A stretch of DNA of 62,225 nucleotides from CAYGUK01 sp964352985 (GCA_964352985.1 CAYGUK010000006.1:1-62225); one strand, 5' to 3'; positions 1 through 9,563 are shown, counted from the stretch's first letter. Made by a program: numbers and translations. The notes: generated by a model not told the origin, from the sequence alone.

Positions 1-2
1 CT

Positions 3-2231
3 GTAAACCAATGTCTCGAACTAGGAAAGGAAGATATCTCGATTGCGACTAATTTAATGGAAGCAAGAATTTTATCAGGCGAAGTTAATATATTCGAACA
101 ATTACAACAATTGGTCGCACAACAAAACTTTTGGACTAGTAAAGATTTTTTTCAAGCCAAACTTGATGAACAAACAGAACGATATAAAAAATTTAATAAC
201 ACAGAATATAATTTAGAACCAAATATTAAAAATGGGCCGGGAGGATTACGTGACTTGCATGTCATTTCTTGGGTCGCCAAACGACATTTTCATACTCACA
301 CCTTAAAAGCATTAATCTCACCCGGGTTTATCACAGAAAAAGAATATAAAACCTTAATGCAGGCTGAACTATTTTTATGGAATGTTCGGTTTGCATTACA
401 TAGTATCGCTAATCGACCAGAAGATAGACTTTTATTTGATTATCAAAAACAATTAGCTAAATTATTTCTCTATGAAGATCAGCCGGGCAAACTGGGTATC
501 GAACAATTCATGCAACAGTTTTATCGTCATGCTGAAAAGGTAAGAAACTTAAATGAATTATTGCTACAACTATTTTTAGAAGTCATTGTTGAAGCCAATC
601 AATGTAGTCAAACAACACAAATTCATCCTAACTTTAATGTAGTTGATGATTATATCGAAGCAATTAAGCCCGATTTATTTTTAAATAATCCGAGTTCTTT
701 GTTTGAAATCCATTTAATTCTTGCAAAAAATTTAGCAATTAAAGGGGTCAGAGCAACAACAATTCGACAAATCCGCGAATCTCTACATAAAATTAATGAT
801 GACTTTCGAAAAGATGAAATTAATAAACAATTATTTCTGACTTTATTACAACAAAAATCAAATATGGTCGCACAATTAAGACGTATGAATCGTTATGGTA
901 TTTTAGGTCGCTATTTACCCGTTTTTGGTAAAGTCATCGGTCAAATGCAATATGATTTGTTTCACGCATATACAGTTGATCAACATACACTTATGGTATT
1001 AGGAAATATAGAATTATTTTTAAATCCACAAGAAAATAATAAATTTGCCTTGTGTAGTAACGTGATCAATAAAATTAAACATACTGAATTTGTTTATATC
1101 GCTGCTTTTTTTCATGATATTGCTAAGGGCCGCGGTGGTGATCATTCACAACTTGGCGCAATCGATATTGAAAAATTTTGTGCCGATCATCATATTAATG
1201 CAGAAGATACCATTGATTTATGTTGGCTAGTTGAACATCATTTATTAATGTCAACGACAGCTCAACGACGCGATATCTATGATGAGCATGTCATCGCCGA
1301 CTTCACTGATAAAGTTAAAACACCAGAACGCTTAAACATGCTTTACGTTTTAACCGTTGCTGATATTAAAGGCACCAATGATAAATTATGGAATGGCTGG
1401 AAAGATTCTATTTTAAAAGATTTATACCGGATTGCCCAAAATAAATTTTCCAAGCAACCCAGACACCAAGTCGAAAATATAAGACTGCGTAAACAAATTG
1501 CTTTAGATAATCTCACTGTTTTAGGTTTTAGTGAAGAAACTATTCAAGCACTGTGGCATGATTTAGGAAATAATTATTTTTTAAATAATGATTCAAAAGA
1601 AATTATTTGGCATAGCGAACATATTTTAAATCATCAAACACAAAAACCTTTAGTACTCATTAGCAATCACATTACTGAAGATTCCACCTCAGTATTTATT
1701 TATACTCAAGATAAAAAAGCCCTGTTTGCAACGGCAGTGTCTGTTTTTGGCAAATTATGTCTAACCATTCATGAAGCCCGAATTATTACCTCAAAAAATG
1801 GATATACTTTAGATTCATTTCAAATTTTAGATCAAAATAATCAACCGTTAATTGATGAAGAACAAATAGCCATTCTTAATCTGCAATTATGTAATGCGCT
1901 AGAGCGAGGTAAACCCGTTTCAATAAAACGTCGTCGCTCTCAACAATTAAAGCATTTTTCTTTACCGACAGAAATTCAATTTACCCTTGATTACAAAAAT
2001 AATAGAACTTATATGGAATTAACAACACTCGATCAACCCGGTTTATTAGCAAAAGTTGGTTTAGCATTTGTCGAACTTGGGATTAAAGTGCAAACTGCCA
2101 AAATCGTTACGTTGGGTGAGCGTGCTGAAGACGTATTTTACATTACGGATAAACATAACCAAGCAATTGAAGATCCTACCCTGCAAGATAAGCTAAAAAA
2201 TCGAATCATTGAATTACTCGCACAACCCTAA
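3..2231 (+). CDS. glnD: GlnD, bifunctional PII uridylyltransferase / uridylyl-removing enzyme (5' part outside window)
   Basis: GlnD senses glutamine and adds or removes UMP on PII proteins, controlling nitrogen assimilation in the cytoplasm. The reading frame is open from base 3, before the first ATG at 57, so the gene enters the window from the left. The N-terminal part, including the first half of the nucleotidyltransferase domain, is missing. Seen here: the GlnD-specific stretch NGPGGLRDLH, the HD-domain hydrolase core (FFHDIAKG followed by GDHS, near residue 350 counted from the ATG at 57) and two C-terminal ACT domains (about residues 540-620 and 645-720; the second contains TTLDQPGLLAKV). 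About 743 residues are visible, against roughly 850-900 in the family. The gene looks intact and ordinary. Confidence 0.95.
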   Translation, partial: VNQCLELGKEDISIATNLMEARILSGEVNIFEQLQQLVAQQNFWTSKDFFQAKLDEQTERYKKFNNTEYNLEPNIKNGPGGLRDLHVISWVAKRHFHTHTLKALISPGFITEKEYKTLMQAELFLWNVRFALHSIANRPEDRLLFDYQKQLAKLFLYEDQPGKLGIEQFMQQFYRHAEKVRNLNELLLQLFLEVIVEANQCSQTTQIHPNFNVVDDYIEAIKPDLFLNNPSSLFEIHLILAKNLAIKGVRATTIRQIRESLHKINDDFRKDEINKQLFLTLLQQKSNMVAQLRRMNRYGILGRYLPVFGKVIGQMQYDLFHAYTVDQHTLMVLGNIELFLNPQENNKFALCSNVINKIKHTEFVYIAAFFHDIAKGRGGDHSQLGAIDIEKFCADHHINAEDTIDLCWLVEHHLLMSTTAQRRDIYDEHVIADFTDKVKTPERLNMLYVLTVADIKGTNDKLWNGWKDSILKDLYRIAQNKFSKQPRHQVENIRLRKQIALDNLTVLGFSEETIQALWHDLGNNYFLNNDSKEIIWHSEHILNHQTQKPLVLISNHITEDSTSVFIYTQDKKALFATAVSVFGKLCLTIHEARIITSKNGYTLDSFQILDQNNQPLIDEEQIAILNLQLCNALERGKPVSIKRRRSQQLKHFSLPTEIQFTLDYKNNRTYMELTTLDQPGLLAKVGLAFVELGIKVQTAKIVTLGERAEDVFYITDKHNQAIEDPTLQDKLKNRIIELLAQP

Positions 2232-2380
2232 CGAAGTATTATTTGATAATACGCAGAGGTTAACATAGTACTACTTTATCGCCTGTTATTGTCAAGTAAT
2301 TCTTAGCTCACTATTCTCCACCACAGATTATTGTTTAACGAAGATTAAAATAAACGTCATTAAGTAAGGTATTAAAAATC

Positions 2381-2938
2381 ATGTTAATTATTATTCAAGT
2401 TATCGCCATTTTCTTTATTTCAGATTTGGTCGCAGGTTATGTTCATTGGTTTGAAGATAGTTATTTTTCAATTCACACGCCGATCATTGGTCCCTTATTT
2501 ATAGTGCCAAATTTAAATCATCATGAGCGACCCTTTGAATTTGTTCAAAAATCTTGGTGGGCAAGTTCGTGGGATTTATGTGTTATTAGCAGTGTATTGT
2601 TAACAGTTAGCATCATTTATCATTGGTGTAGTTGGCAATTAATTTTATTCCTTTTAATCAGCATCAATGCCAATCAAGTTCATAAATGGGCACATAGTTC
2701 TCGTCAACAATGTCCGCGAATCATTCAGTTTTTACAAAAAATAAATCTACTCCAATCACCTCGTCATCATGCAAAACATCATCGATACCCCTTTCGATCA
2801 CATTATTGTCCCATTACGCCATTTGTGAACCCTCTACTTGATAGCATGGGATTTTGGCGAGGAATAGAATGGTTTAATCAAAAATTATTTGGTGTCACTT
2901 GTCGAGAATTTGAAGAACGAAAAATTAATCACATTTAA
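2381..2938 (+). CDS. CarF/TMEM189 (Kua) family membrane lipid desaturase
   Basis: This 185-residue membrane protein is rich in histidine. It carries GYVHWFEDS near the N-terminus, then NLNHHERPFEF, NANQVHKWAHSS and SPRHHAKHHRYPF. That His arrangement is typical of the Kua/TMEM189/CarF/FAD4 family (lipid desaturase domain). Known members include plasmanylethanolamine desaturase, which makes the vinyl-ether bond of plasmalogens, and plant FAD4, which desaturates phosphatidylglycerol acyl chains. The His residues should hold a di-iron centre next to the membrane. The gene stands alone between glnD and a convergent orphan gene and ends in a strong hairpin. Family membership is well supported; the substrate (ether lipid or acyl chain) cannot be read from sequence. 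Confidence 0.82.
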   Translation: MLIIIQVIAIFFISDLVAGYVHWFEDSYFSIHTPIIGPLFIVPNLNHHERPFEFVQKSWWASSWDLCVISSVLLTVSIIYHWCSWQLILFLLISINANQVHKWAHSSRQQCPRIIQFLQKINLLQSPRHHAKHHRYPFRSHYCPITPFVNPLLDSMGFWRGIEWFNQKLFGVTCREFEERKINHI

Positions 2939-2956
2939 AAAAAACTTGACATAAAT

Positions 2957-2990
2957 TGATAGCCGTTTTCAATTTTTTTAACGGCTATCA
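2957..2990 (+). terminator. Stem-loop between convergent genes
   Basis: A perfect 11-bp inverted repeat (TGATAGCCGTT / AACGGCTATCA) with a T-rich 12-nt loop lies 18 bp after the desaturase stop. It is followed by GCTTTTAACTTTTT. The position and T tracts suit a Rho-independent terminator for the + strand gene. The stem would also form in transcripts from the - strand gene that starts at 3747. Confidence 0.75.
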
Positions 2991-3009
2991 GCTTTTAACT
3001 TTTTGTCAT

Positions 3010-3747
3010 CTAAAGTGCTGTTTCGAAATCAAGATTTGATTTTTTACTGTTAAACTGTTGATTGCGCCATTCCACTTCTTTGAAGCGTTGCTCTAATTGA
3101 AAATAGTCATAGAAAACTTGCAACTGTTCTAAATCAATTTGCGCACTCAAGGTTTTATTTAATACTTCAGTATAAGCTTGCTGCAGAGCTAGATACGCTG
3201 TTGACGATGATGTATTTTTTTGTTCCCCCATTGCTTGTAGTTTCTTTTTTAATATTTGTATTTGTAAGCGGTCTTGTTCTAAGATTGATTTTGCTTGATG
3301 AAATTGTTCCCGCACTTCTTTTGGTGATTGCGTCATCAATGACGTATCCAACGCACTTAATGAATAGTAACGATTTTTCTGAATAAGATTAAGAATCTCT
3401 AATCCACGTTGTAATGCGTCTACTTGATCTGCTAAAAATGTTATTCTGGCATCGAGTGATTTATGATGTCGATCACTTTTAAGTAAGGGATAAATACTCT
3501 GCATCACATCTGATTTTTCCAACAAACTATTTGTTTGAATCATGGTGTGATTACCCGTTAAAAACACCACTAACTCTAAACAATTTAATAATCGATTTTC
3601 AGCATGTTGAATTTTATCACTTAAGGATTCATTAACTTCATACCAATGTTCAGACGTTGCCGTGAGAGCGATTTCTAATTGTGTTAAATGTTGGTTGATG
3701 GTGACCAAGGTTTCGTTAAGTTGTTGAAATGTAATTTCGTTCTTCAT
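3010..3747 (-). CDS. Orphan alpha-helical / coiled-coil protein
   Basis: I recognise no family. The 245-residue product has no signal peptide or membrane segment. It is rich in Gln, Leu, Lys and Glu in heptad-like runs (residues about 1-60 and 125-225), which predicts a mostly helical, coiled-coil cytosolic protein. It is convergent with the desaturase gene and separated from it by a hairpin. The start is the first ATG of the frame, and no clear Shine-Dalgarno sequence precedes it. Base composition matches the surroundings. A structural role or a secreted effector are both possible; neither is shown. Confidence 0.6.
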   Translation of the reverse strand: MKNEITFQQLNETLVTINQHLTQLEIALTATSEHWYEVNESLSDKIQHAENRLLNCLELVVFLTGNHTMIQTNSLLEKSDVMQSIYPLLKSDRHHKSLDARITFLADQVDALQRGLEILNLIQKNRYYSLSALDTSLMTQSPKEVREQFHQAKSILEQDRLQIQILKKKLQAMGEQKNTSSSTAYLALQQAYTEVLNKTLSAQIDLEQLQVFYDYFQLEQRFKEVEWRNQQFNSKKSNLDFETAL

Positions 3748-4080
3748 TGTTGTGATACCATTATCGTTATAAGTTATATTAATTATGGCACATGTTATGC
3801 ATTATTCCAGTTTGTAACTTATTGATTTCTACATTCTCATAGTCAGTTTTCTGCTTCTTTTAATTTCTAAGGCTAACTAATTGAATCTCGGAAAGATAAA
3901 ATTTCCATGAATTTTTTTCATCATCAACGTGAAAATTCGCCATTTAATTTTTGAAAATGCAAATGGTATATTATAACAATCGAATCTAACCCACCGTTTT
4001 ACACTGCTAAATAAGGAACTTTATCTTGATACTGGAAGCATCGGCTAACATGACGGTTTAATTATTTTAAGGTGATATAA
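3748..4080. other. Divergent intergenic region with candidate promoter
   Basis: These 333 bp separate two divergent orphan genes. I see no gene in them. TTGAAA (3951-3956) and TATAAC (3972-3977) lie 15 bp apart and could be a weak sigma-70 promoter for the + strand gene at 4081. That gene has AAGGTG as ribosome-binding site, 7 bp before its ATG. Confidence 0.4.
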
Positions 4081-4923
4081 ATGTTTTCAGCAGAAGATAG
4101 AGAAGTAATAGAAACAATTTTTAAAACAATGAAGTTTCCGCATGAAGGTAAGCTAGAGGATCAATTACAATGGATTCATGATCATCGTAAACTCCTTGTT
4201 GAGGTTAAAAGAGTACCAGCAGGAAAAACAACAATACTAATGCCATCAATGTCACCTCAAAATCATGCTTTAGTTGCCATTTTACATGAAAAAATTGGGG
4301 AAGAAGGTATAACTAAACTCCAAACTGAAGATAGATTCAAAAGTCGCTTAAGCGACCTATTGTATATGTTACCACTTACTAAAGTTTTAACTTCTCAATC
4401 ATCCAGTCAATCAAGTTATGCTGGTATGAGAGAGGTCTTAACAACATCTCAACAAGAAGAACTAGAAAAGAAAAAAGAAGCAGAATACGAAGATACCCGA
4501 AGAGCATTTAAAGAAAGTTTTAAGACCTTGATGTCAGGAATTGAATTAGATGAAGGCGATACAGCTTTATCTGAATTATTTGAACATTTATGGGAAGCAA
4601 TGGATGAAAATGGTTTTACCAATTTTTTTGAACAAAATATTGGTCAAAGGGTAGAAACACTTGAGGTATTTGCCGGAAAAGCCGAAATAGAATTTCTAAT
4701 TCCACAATCATTCCGACAACAAAATAGAAAATTATGTTCAGAATTTATAAAACGAGCATTAGGAAACAATCCAGATCGAATTAAACAATTAGAAGGTACT
4801 CACATGTATCAATCATTGATATCGCATTCCGAACTGCAGCCGCCACAACAAAGGAGTATAACAACACATTCTCCTGACGCTGTCGATAGTAGCGCCGTGA
4901 GTTATAAATCAGTAAAAAAATGA
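4081..4923 (+). CDS. Orphan charged helical protein, possible secreted effector
   Basis: I recognise no family. The product has 280 residues, is hydrophilic and has no signal peptide or membrane segment. A Glu/Lys-rich helix (QQEELEKKKEAEYEDTRR, about residues 122-139) sits in the middle. The C-terminal 40 residues are low-complexity and rich in Ser, Thr and Pro, ending SYKSVKK. The start is supported by AAGGTG 7 bp upstream. It stands alone between divergent and convergent neighbours, 9 bp from the 3' end of the korB gene. In a host-associated bacterium this layout (single gene, own promoter, disordered polar tail) is common for type IV effectors. That is inference only. Confidence 0.6.
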   Translation: MFSAEDREVIETIFKTMKFPHEGKLEDQLQWIHDHRKLLVEVKRVPAGKTTILMPSMSPQNHALVAILHEKIGEEGITKLQTEDRFKSRLSDLLYMLPLTKVLTSQSSSQSSYAGMREVLTTSQQEELEKKKEAEYEDTRRAFKESFKTLMSGIELDEGDTALSELFEHLWEAMDENGFTNFFEQNIGQRVETLEVFAGKAEIEFLIPQSFRQQNRKLCSEFIKRALGNNPDRIKQLEGTHMYQSLISHSELQPPQQRSITTHSPDAVDSSAVSYKSVKK

Positions 4924-4932
4924 AAGAAAATC

Positions 4933-5985
4933 TCAACGAAACCCACGTTGAATATCATTTAACGCCTCACTGCCTGGACATAACGCTCCCATATCAAGTT
5001 CTCGCAGTGGGGTTTTTGTGGTATTCATTAATCCATGCATGTCGGGTTGTTTTTCATCGATAAATAGCAAACCTGTTGCTAAACGATTTTTCATTAAATT
5101 TTCCATGACATGTTGATGCGCTTTTTCGCGATTGGTGGGGTCGTAAGTTTTATCAACTTTATGGAGTAATAAAAAACTTCCATCATGTAATTGCACTTTG
5201 GTGGTTGTGCCTTCATCATAATCTGCCTTAATTTTTTCTTTGACAGGAATATAATCTGTCATCACGACTTCTTGAATCGCTTCTCTCACACCATGATAAC
5301 TTAAGGCTGAACTATCATGATTATTAAACGTGACACATGGCGAATAAACATCAAGTAGCGCAAATCCCTCGTGTAATAATCCCGCTTTCATCAAAGGCAC
5401 AAGTTGGGTTTTATCACCGGAAAAACTGCGCCCGACAAAACTGGCGCCTAAATTCAAGGCTAATAAAACGGGATCGATATTATTAAATAAATTAACCAAT
5501 CCTTTTTTCGTTGTCGCCCCCTGTGATGAGGAAGGTGAAAATTGTCCTTTCGTTAAACCATATACCCCATTATTTGCAATAATATATAAAACATTCACAT
5601 TGCGTCGAATTGCATGTGAGAGTTGACCAAGCCCAATCGCCAATGAATCACCGTCACCTGAAATATTCACGTATTTAAAATCTTTATACGCCGCATTTGC
5701 CCCTGTTGTTATCGCAGGTGATCGCCCATGAGCAGTATTAAACCCTTGTGCTTTTTGAACGAAATAAGCAGGCATAATAGAAGAACAACCAATTCCACTT
5801 ATTTTAACAATATGATGCGGTGTGATAGAGAGTTCATAAAATGCTTGAATTAAGGCATAAGCAATCGAATCATGCCCACAACCCGCACACATCGTCGACA
5901 CCAAACCTTCATAATCTTGTGGTAATAAACCTAATTCATTTTTTGGGGTTTTACTGTGAACCACTTCAGGGCGTTTAAATGTCAC
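4933..5985 (-). CDS. korB: 2-oxoacid:ferredoxin oxidoreductase, beta (TPP) subunit
   Basis: The beta subunit binds thiamine diphosphate and decarboxylates a 2-oxoacid, probably 2-oxoglutarate, passing electrons to ferredoxin. Seen: MCAGCGHDSIAYAL near residue 32, the GDGD..IGLGQL thiamine-diphosphate signature near residue 112, and IANNGVYGLTKGQ. I place the start at the GTG at 5985, because AAGGAG lies 6 bp before it inside the end of korA. An in-frame ATG at 6003 lacks such a site. The gene overlaps korA by 11 bp, so the two are translationally coupled. At 350 residues it is normal for the family. Substrate choice between 2-oxoglutarate and pyruvate cannot be fixed from sequence; the two-subunit layout favours 2-oxoglutarate. 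Confidence 0.88.
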   Translation of the reverse strand: MTFKRPEVVHSKTPKNELGLLPQDYEGLVSTMCAGCGHDSIAYALIQAFYELSITPHHIVKISGIGCSSIMPAYFVQKAQGFNTAHGRSPAITTGANAAYKDFKYVNISGDGDSLAIGLGQLSHAIRRNVNVLYIIANNGVYGLTKGQFSPSSSQGATTKKGLVNLFNNIDPVLLALNLGASFVGRSFSGDKTQLVPLMKAGLLHEGFALLDVYSPCVTFNNHDSSALSYHGVREAIQEVVMTDYIPVKEKIKADYDEGTTTKVQLHDGSFLLLHKVDKTYDPTNREKAHQHVMENLMKNRLATGLLFIDEKQPDMHGLMNTTKTPLRELDMGALCPGSEALNDIQRGFR

Positions 5986-7789
5986 AAGGAACTCCTTCTT
6001 CATGGTGTAAAATTTGTGGCAACACATCTTCCGTACTTATAGGCATGCTGTTATATTGTAATATAGCAATTAATTGTTGCTTCGTCGCATTCGATTCCAG
6101 TAATAATAAAGATCGTAATTGCGCATCTCGATTTTGTTCTACTACATAAATAGTATCATGTTGTGAAATAAAATCTTCAACTTCTTCACAAAATGGAAAA
6201 GCACGAATACGCATATAATTTAAATGTATATTTTTTTCACCTAATAGATATAACACTTCTTGAATCGCAATATCACTACTACCGACGGCAATAATGGCAT
6301 GTCGATTTTTTTTATCATATTGAATAATAGGTTTTGGTACATGACTTTTAATGGTTTCAAATTTTTTCGTTAACCGATTCATAAAATTGAAATAAGTCGT
6401 TGGTTCTTCTGTTCTAAAGCCCAATTCATTGTGCAAAGTTCCACGTGTCAAAAACGCACCACGTTCGGTAATACCCGGTAATAAACGTGGGCAAATACCA
6501 TCACCATCTCTATCGATATAACGTCCAATTTTTTCTAACGTGTTAATTTCGTCAGTTGATAAATGTTTACCGCGTTGATGTTGGTAATTATCATCAAACG
6601 TTAATTCATCACAAATCCACGCATTCATACCAATATCCAAATCACTCAACACAAACACTGGGGACTGGATCAATTCCGCTAAGTCAAATGCCGCCAAACT
6701 CATTTCAAAACATTCACGCGGATCATGGGGAAATAATACGACATGTTTTGTATCTCCATGAGAACAATACGCACAAGTCAAAATATCACCTTGTTGAGTA
6801 CGTGTGGGCAATCCTGTGGAAGGCCCACCACGTTGAATATCAAAAATGACCATGGGAACTTCAGCAAAATAACCGAGACCAATTAATTCACTCATTAACG
6901 AAATACCAGGACCACTGGTAGACGTAAATGCTCTAACACCATTCCAACCAGCACCAAGCGTAATACCAATCGCCGCCATTTCATCTTCGGCTTGAATAAA
7001 GCAAAAATTATTTTTCTTCGCTTCAGGATCAACACGATATTTTTTACAATATTTTTCAAACGCATCCATTAATGACGTCGACGGTGTAATTGGATACCAC
7101 GCGGCAACTGTCGCTCCCGCATAAACGCAACCAATCGCAGCGGCGGTATTTCCGTCGATTAAAATTTTATTTTTTAACAAATCACATTTTTGTAATTTTG
7201 TGGGTAAAGGATAAGATAAGTTTTCCACAACATAGTCGAAACCTAATTGTAATGCTGCAAAGTTTTTATCAATTAAAGATTCTTTACCGCGATATATTGT
7301 TTTAACTTCGTTTTTCACTAATTCTAAATCAATGGCAAGTAACGCCGCGATTGCCCCCACATAAACAATGTTTTTCATTAAAATCGCTTCACGGCCAACA
7401 TGAAAGTGCGCGGCACATAATGAAGATATCGGCACACCGATGACATTAATATCTTGACGCGTTAATTGCGCCATCGGCCAAGAATTATCATATAAATAAT
7501 AGCCACCAGGTTTTACTTCTTTTTCATCTTCTAATAATGTTTGCGCATTCATCGCAACCATTAAATCAAATTGATTGCGTCTTGCGACAAAGCCTTTTTC
7601 ATTCGCCCGTATTTCATACCATGTGGGTCTACCTTGAATATTGGAAGGAAATAAATTTTTTGTCGAAAAAGGCACGCCCATACGCATGATGGATTTCGCC
7701 AATAAATTATTTGCACTTGCTGAACCCGAACCATTCACTGTGGCAATTTTAATTGAAATGTCATTAATTGATGGCGTAATTTCAGTCAT
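5975..7789 (-). CDS. korA: 2-oxoacid:ferredoxin oxidoreductase, fused gamma-alpha subunit
   Basis: The N-terminal 190 residues are the gamma domain. The rest is the alpha domain, with GNTAAAIGCVYAGATVAAWYPITPS, EDEMAAIGITLGAGWNG and TSTSGPGISLM, all hallmarks of KorA. The subunit supplies the pyrimidine-domain partner and part of the CoA site for korB. Start: ATG at 7789, with AAGGAC 7 bp upstream lying in the end of the preceding gene. The overlap is 8 bp, so the three genes form one coupled operon. Length is 604 residues, typical of the gamma-alpha fusion. Nothing looks broken. Confidence 0.9.
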   Translation of the reverse strand: MTEITPSINDISIKIATVNGSGSASANNLLAKSIMRMGVPFSTKNLFPSNIQGRPTWYEIRANEKGFVARRNQFDLMVAMNAQTLLEDEKEVKPGGYYLYDNSWPMAQLTRQDINVIGVPISSLCAAHFHVGREAILMKNIVYVGAIAALLAIDLELVKNEVKTIYRGKESLIDKNFAALQLGFDYVVENLSYPLPTKLQKCDLLKNKILIDGNTAAAIGCVYAGATVAAWYPITPSTSLMDAFEKYCKKYRVDPEAKKNNFCFIQAEDEMAAIGITLGAGWNGVRAFTSTSGPGISLMSELIGLGYFAEVPMVIFDIQRGGPSTGLPTRTQQGDILTCAYCSHGDTKHVVLFPHDPRECFEMSLAAFDLAELIQSPVFVLSDLDIGMNAWICDELTFDDNYQHQRGKHLSTDEINTLEKIGRYIDRDGDGICPRLLPGITERGAFLTRGTLHNELGFRTEEPTTYFNFMNRLTKKFETIKSHVPKPIIQYDKKNRHAIIAVGSSDIAIQEVLYLLGEKNIHLNYMRIRAFPFCEEVEDFISQHDTIYVVEQNRDAQLRSLLLLESNATKQQLIAILQYNSMPISTEDVLPQILHHEEGVPCDI

Positions 7790-9563
7790 TATTATAGTCC
7801 TTGGCAAGTGGTGTCTTTAATAAAAACTTTTGCATATCCCAAGCACCTGTCGGACAGCGCTCAGCACATAAACCGCAATGAACACAAACATCTTCATCTT
7901 TTAGCATCACACGTCCTGTTTGTTTTAATGGTTCACTCACTAACATCGCTTGTTGGCGATTTTCAGCAGGAATTAAAAATTGCTGACGTAAATTATCTTC
8001 TTCATCATTTTTAGTAATAGTTAAACAATCCATAGGGCAAATATCGATACACGCATCACACTCAATACATTCTGGCGCATCAAAAACTGTTTGCATGTCG
8101 CAATTTAAACAACGCTCTACTTCTCGTTTAACTTGTTCAGGCGTTAAGCCTTCTTCAACTTCAACTTGAATATTATTAAAACGTTTTTCTAAGGCAACAT
8201 GCGTCATTTTCTGACGACGAAATTGATCATATTGACTGGAATAACTCCATTGGTGAATGCCCATTTTCCGCGACGTCATTGAAAAATCATCCGCGATACG
8301 TTCGGTTACAGCGCGCCCATGACAAAATTGATGAATCGATATTGCGGCTTGATGCCCATGCTCCACAGCCCAAATAATATTTTCTGGTCCAAAAGCGGCA
8401 TCACCACCAACAAAAACATGCGGCAAACTCGTTGCGAATGTTTTTTTATCAACAATCGGCATATCCCATTCATTAAAATCAATACCAATATCGCGCTCGA
8501 TCCAAGGGAATGCATTGTCTTGGCCAATTGCTAAAATGACATCATCACAAGGAATAATCACTTCATCAATTTTTTTACTCTGTAATTTATTATTTTCATC
8601 TTGTTCATAAGACATCACCGCAAAGCGCATTCCGACTAAGCGACCATTATCGATAATAAATTCTTCTGGCGAATGATTTTCAATAATGTCAATTTGTTCT
8701 TCTTCAGCATCTTCCAATTCCCATGGTGAGGCTTTAAAAAATTCACGGGATTTACGTGCCATAACTTTAACTTGTTTACCACCTAAACGCTTAGAAGTGC
8801 GACAACAATCCATCGCCGTATTACCCACACCAATGACTAATACTTTTTCGCCAATTTTATTAATGTGACCAAAAGCGACGGACTCAAGCCAAGTGATCCC
8901 AATATGAATATTGTCACTGCCTTCTTTTCTACCAGGTAAATTAAGTTCTTTACCTTTAGGTGCACCGGTACCAATAAAAATTGCATTAAAATTTTCACGA
9001 AGTAATTTTGCCATTGAGGTGATGGGCGAATCATAACGAATATCAACACCCATGTTGATGATTTGAGAAATTTCATCTTGCAACACTTCACGCGGTAAAC
9101 GAAATTGGGGAATATTAGAAAGCATTAATCCCCCTGCTTCTTTTTGCGCTTCAAAAATCGTTACTTCATATCCTATCGGCATTAAATCGTTCGCGACTGT
9201 TAATGATGCAGGACCAGCACCAATACACGCAATTTTAAAACCATTCTTTTGCATAGGAATTTTAGGTAATTGCGAAGAAATATCTTCACGATTATCTGCA
9301 GCAACTCTTTTTAAACGACAAATTGCAACGGCTTGCCCATCAACACGAGTGCGACGACAAGCAGGTTCACAAGGTCTGTCACATACTCGTCCCAAGATAC
9401 TCGGAAATACATTTGATTGACGATTTAATAAATAGGCTTCGGTATATTGGCCAAGTGCGATAAGTCGAATATAGTTTGGCACGTCAGTATGTGCGGGACA
9501 TGCCCATTGGCAATCAACCACTTTATGATAATAATCTGGATCGCGAGTATCGGTTGGTTTCAT
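7782..9563 (-). CDS. GltD-like NAD(P)H:flavin/Fe-S oxidoreductase fused to a 2[4Fe-4S] ferredoxin domain
   Basis: Domains in order: an N-terminal Fe-S adrenodoxin-reductase-like helical domain with cysteines in CQWACPAHTDVP and CDRPCEPACRR; an FAD site (IGAGPASLTVANDL); an NAD(P) site (IGVGNTAMDC); a second FAD motif (VGGDAAFGPENIIWAVEHG); and a C-terminal bacterial ferredoxin domain with CIECDACIDICPMDC and CVHCGLCAERCPTGA. It resembles the small subunit of glutamate synthase, but no large subunit lies nearby. Being first in the korAB operon, it probably links ferredoxin-level electrons from 2-oxoacid oxidation to NAD(P)H. The 593-residue length includes the fused ferredoxin. The role is inferred from context; the fold assignment is firm. 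Confidence 0.88.
   Translation of the reverse strand: MKPTDTRDPDYYHKVVDCQWACPAHTDVPNYIRLIALGQYTEAYLLNRQSNVFPSILGRVCDRPCEPACRRTRVDGQAVAICRLKRVAADNREDISSQLPKIPMQKNGFKIACIGAGPASLTVANDLMPIGYEVTIFEAQKEAGGLMLSNIPQFRLPREVLQDEISQIINMGVDIRYDSPITSMAKLLRENFNAIFIGTGAPKGKELNLPGRKEGSDNIHIGITWLESVAFGHINKIGEKVLVIGVGNTAMDCCRTSKRLGGKQVKVMARKSREFFKASPWELEDAEEEQIDIIENHSPEEFIIDNGRLVGMRFAVMSYEQDENNKLQSKKIDEVIIPCDDVILAIGQDNAFPWIERDIGIDFNEWDMPIVDKKTFATSLPHVFVGGDAAFGPENIIWAVEHGHQAAISIHQFCHGRAVTERIADDFSMTSRKMGIHQWSYSSQYDQFRRQKMTHVALEKRFNNIQVEVEEGLTPEQVKREVERCLNCDMQTVFDAPECIECDACIDICPMDCLTITKNDEEDNLRQQFLIPAENRQQAMLVSEPLKQTGRVMLKDEDVCVHCGLCAERCPTGAWDMQKFLLKTPLAKDYNND

Noticed and set aside
2236..2252. 7-bp hairpin GTATTAT/ATAATAC after glnD
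   Set aside because: Weak A+T stem with no T run; not enough for a terminator call.
6556..9091. Several ORFs of 60-97 codons within the korA and GltD-like genes, on either strand
   Set aside because: They are other-frame images of strongly conserved genes and have no ribosome-binding sites.
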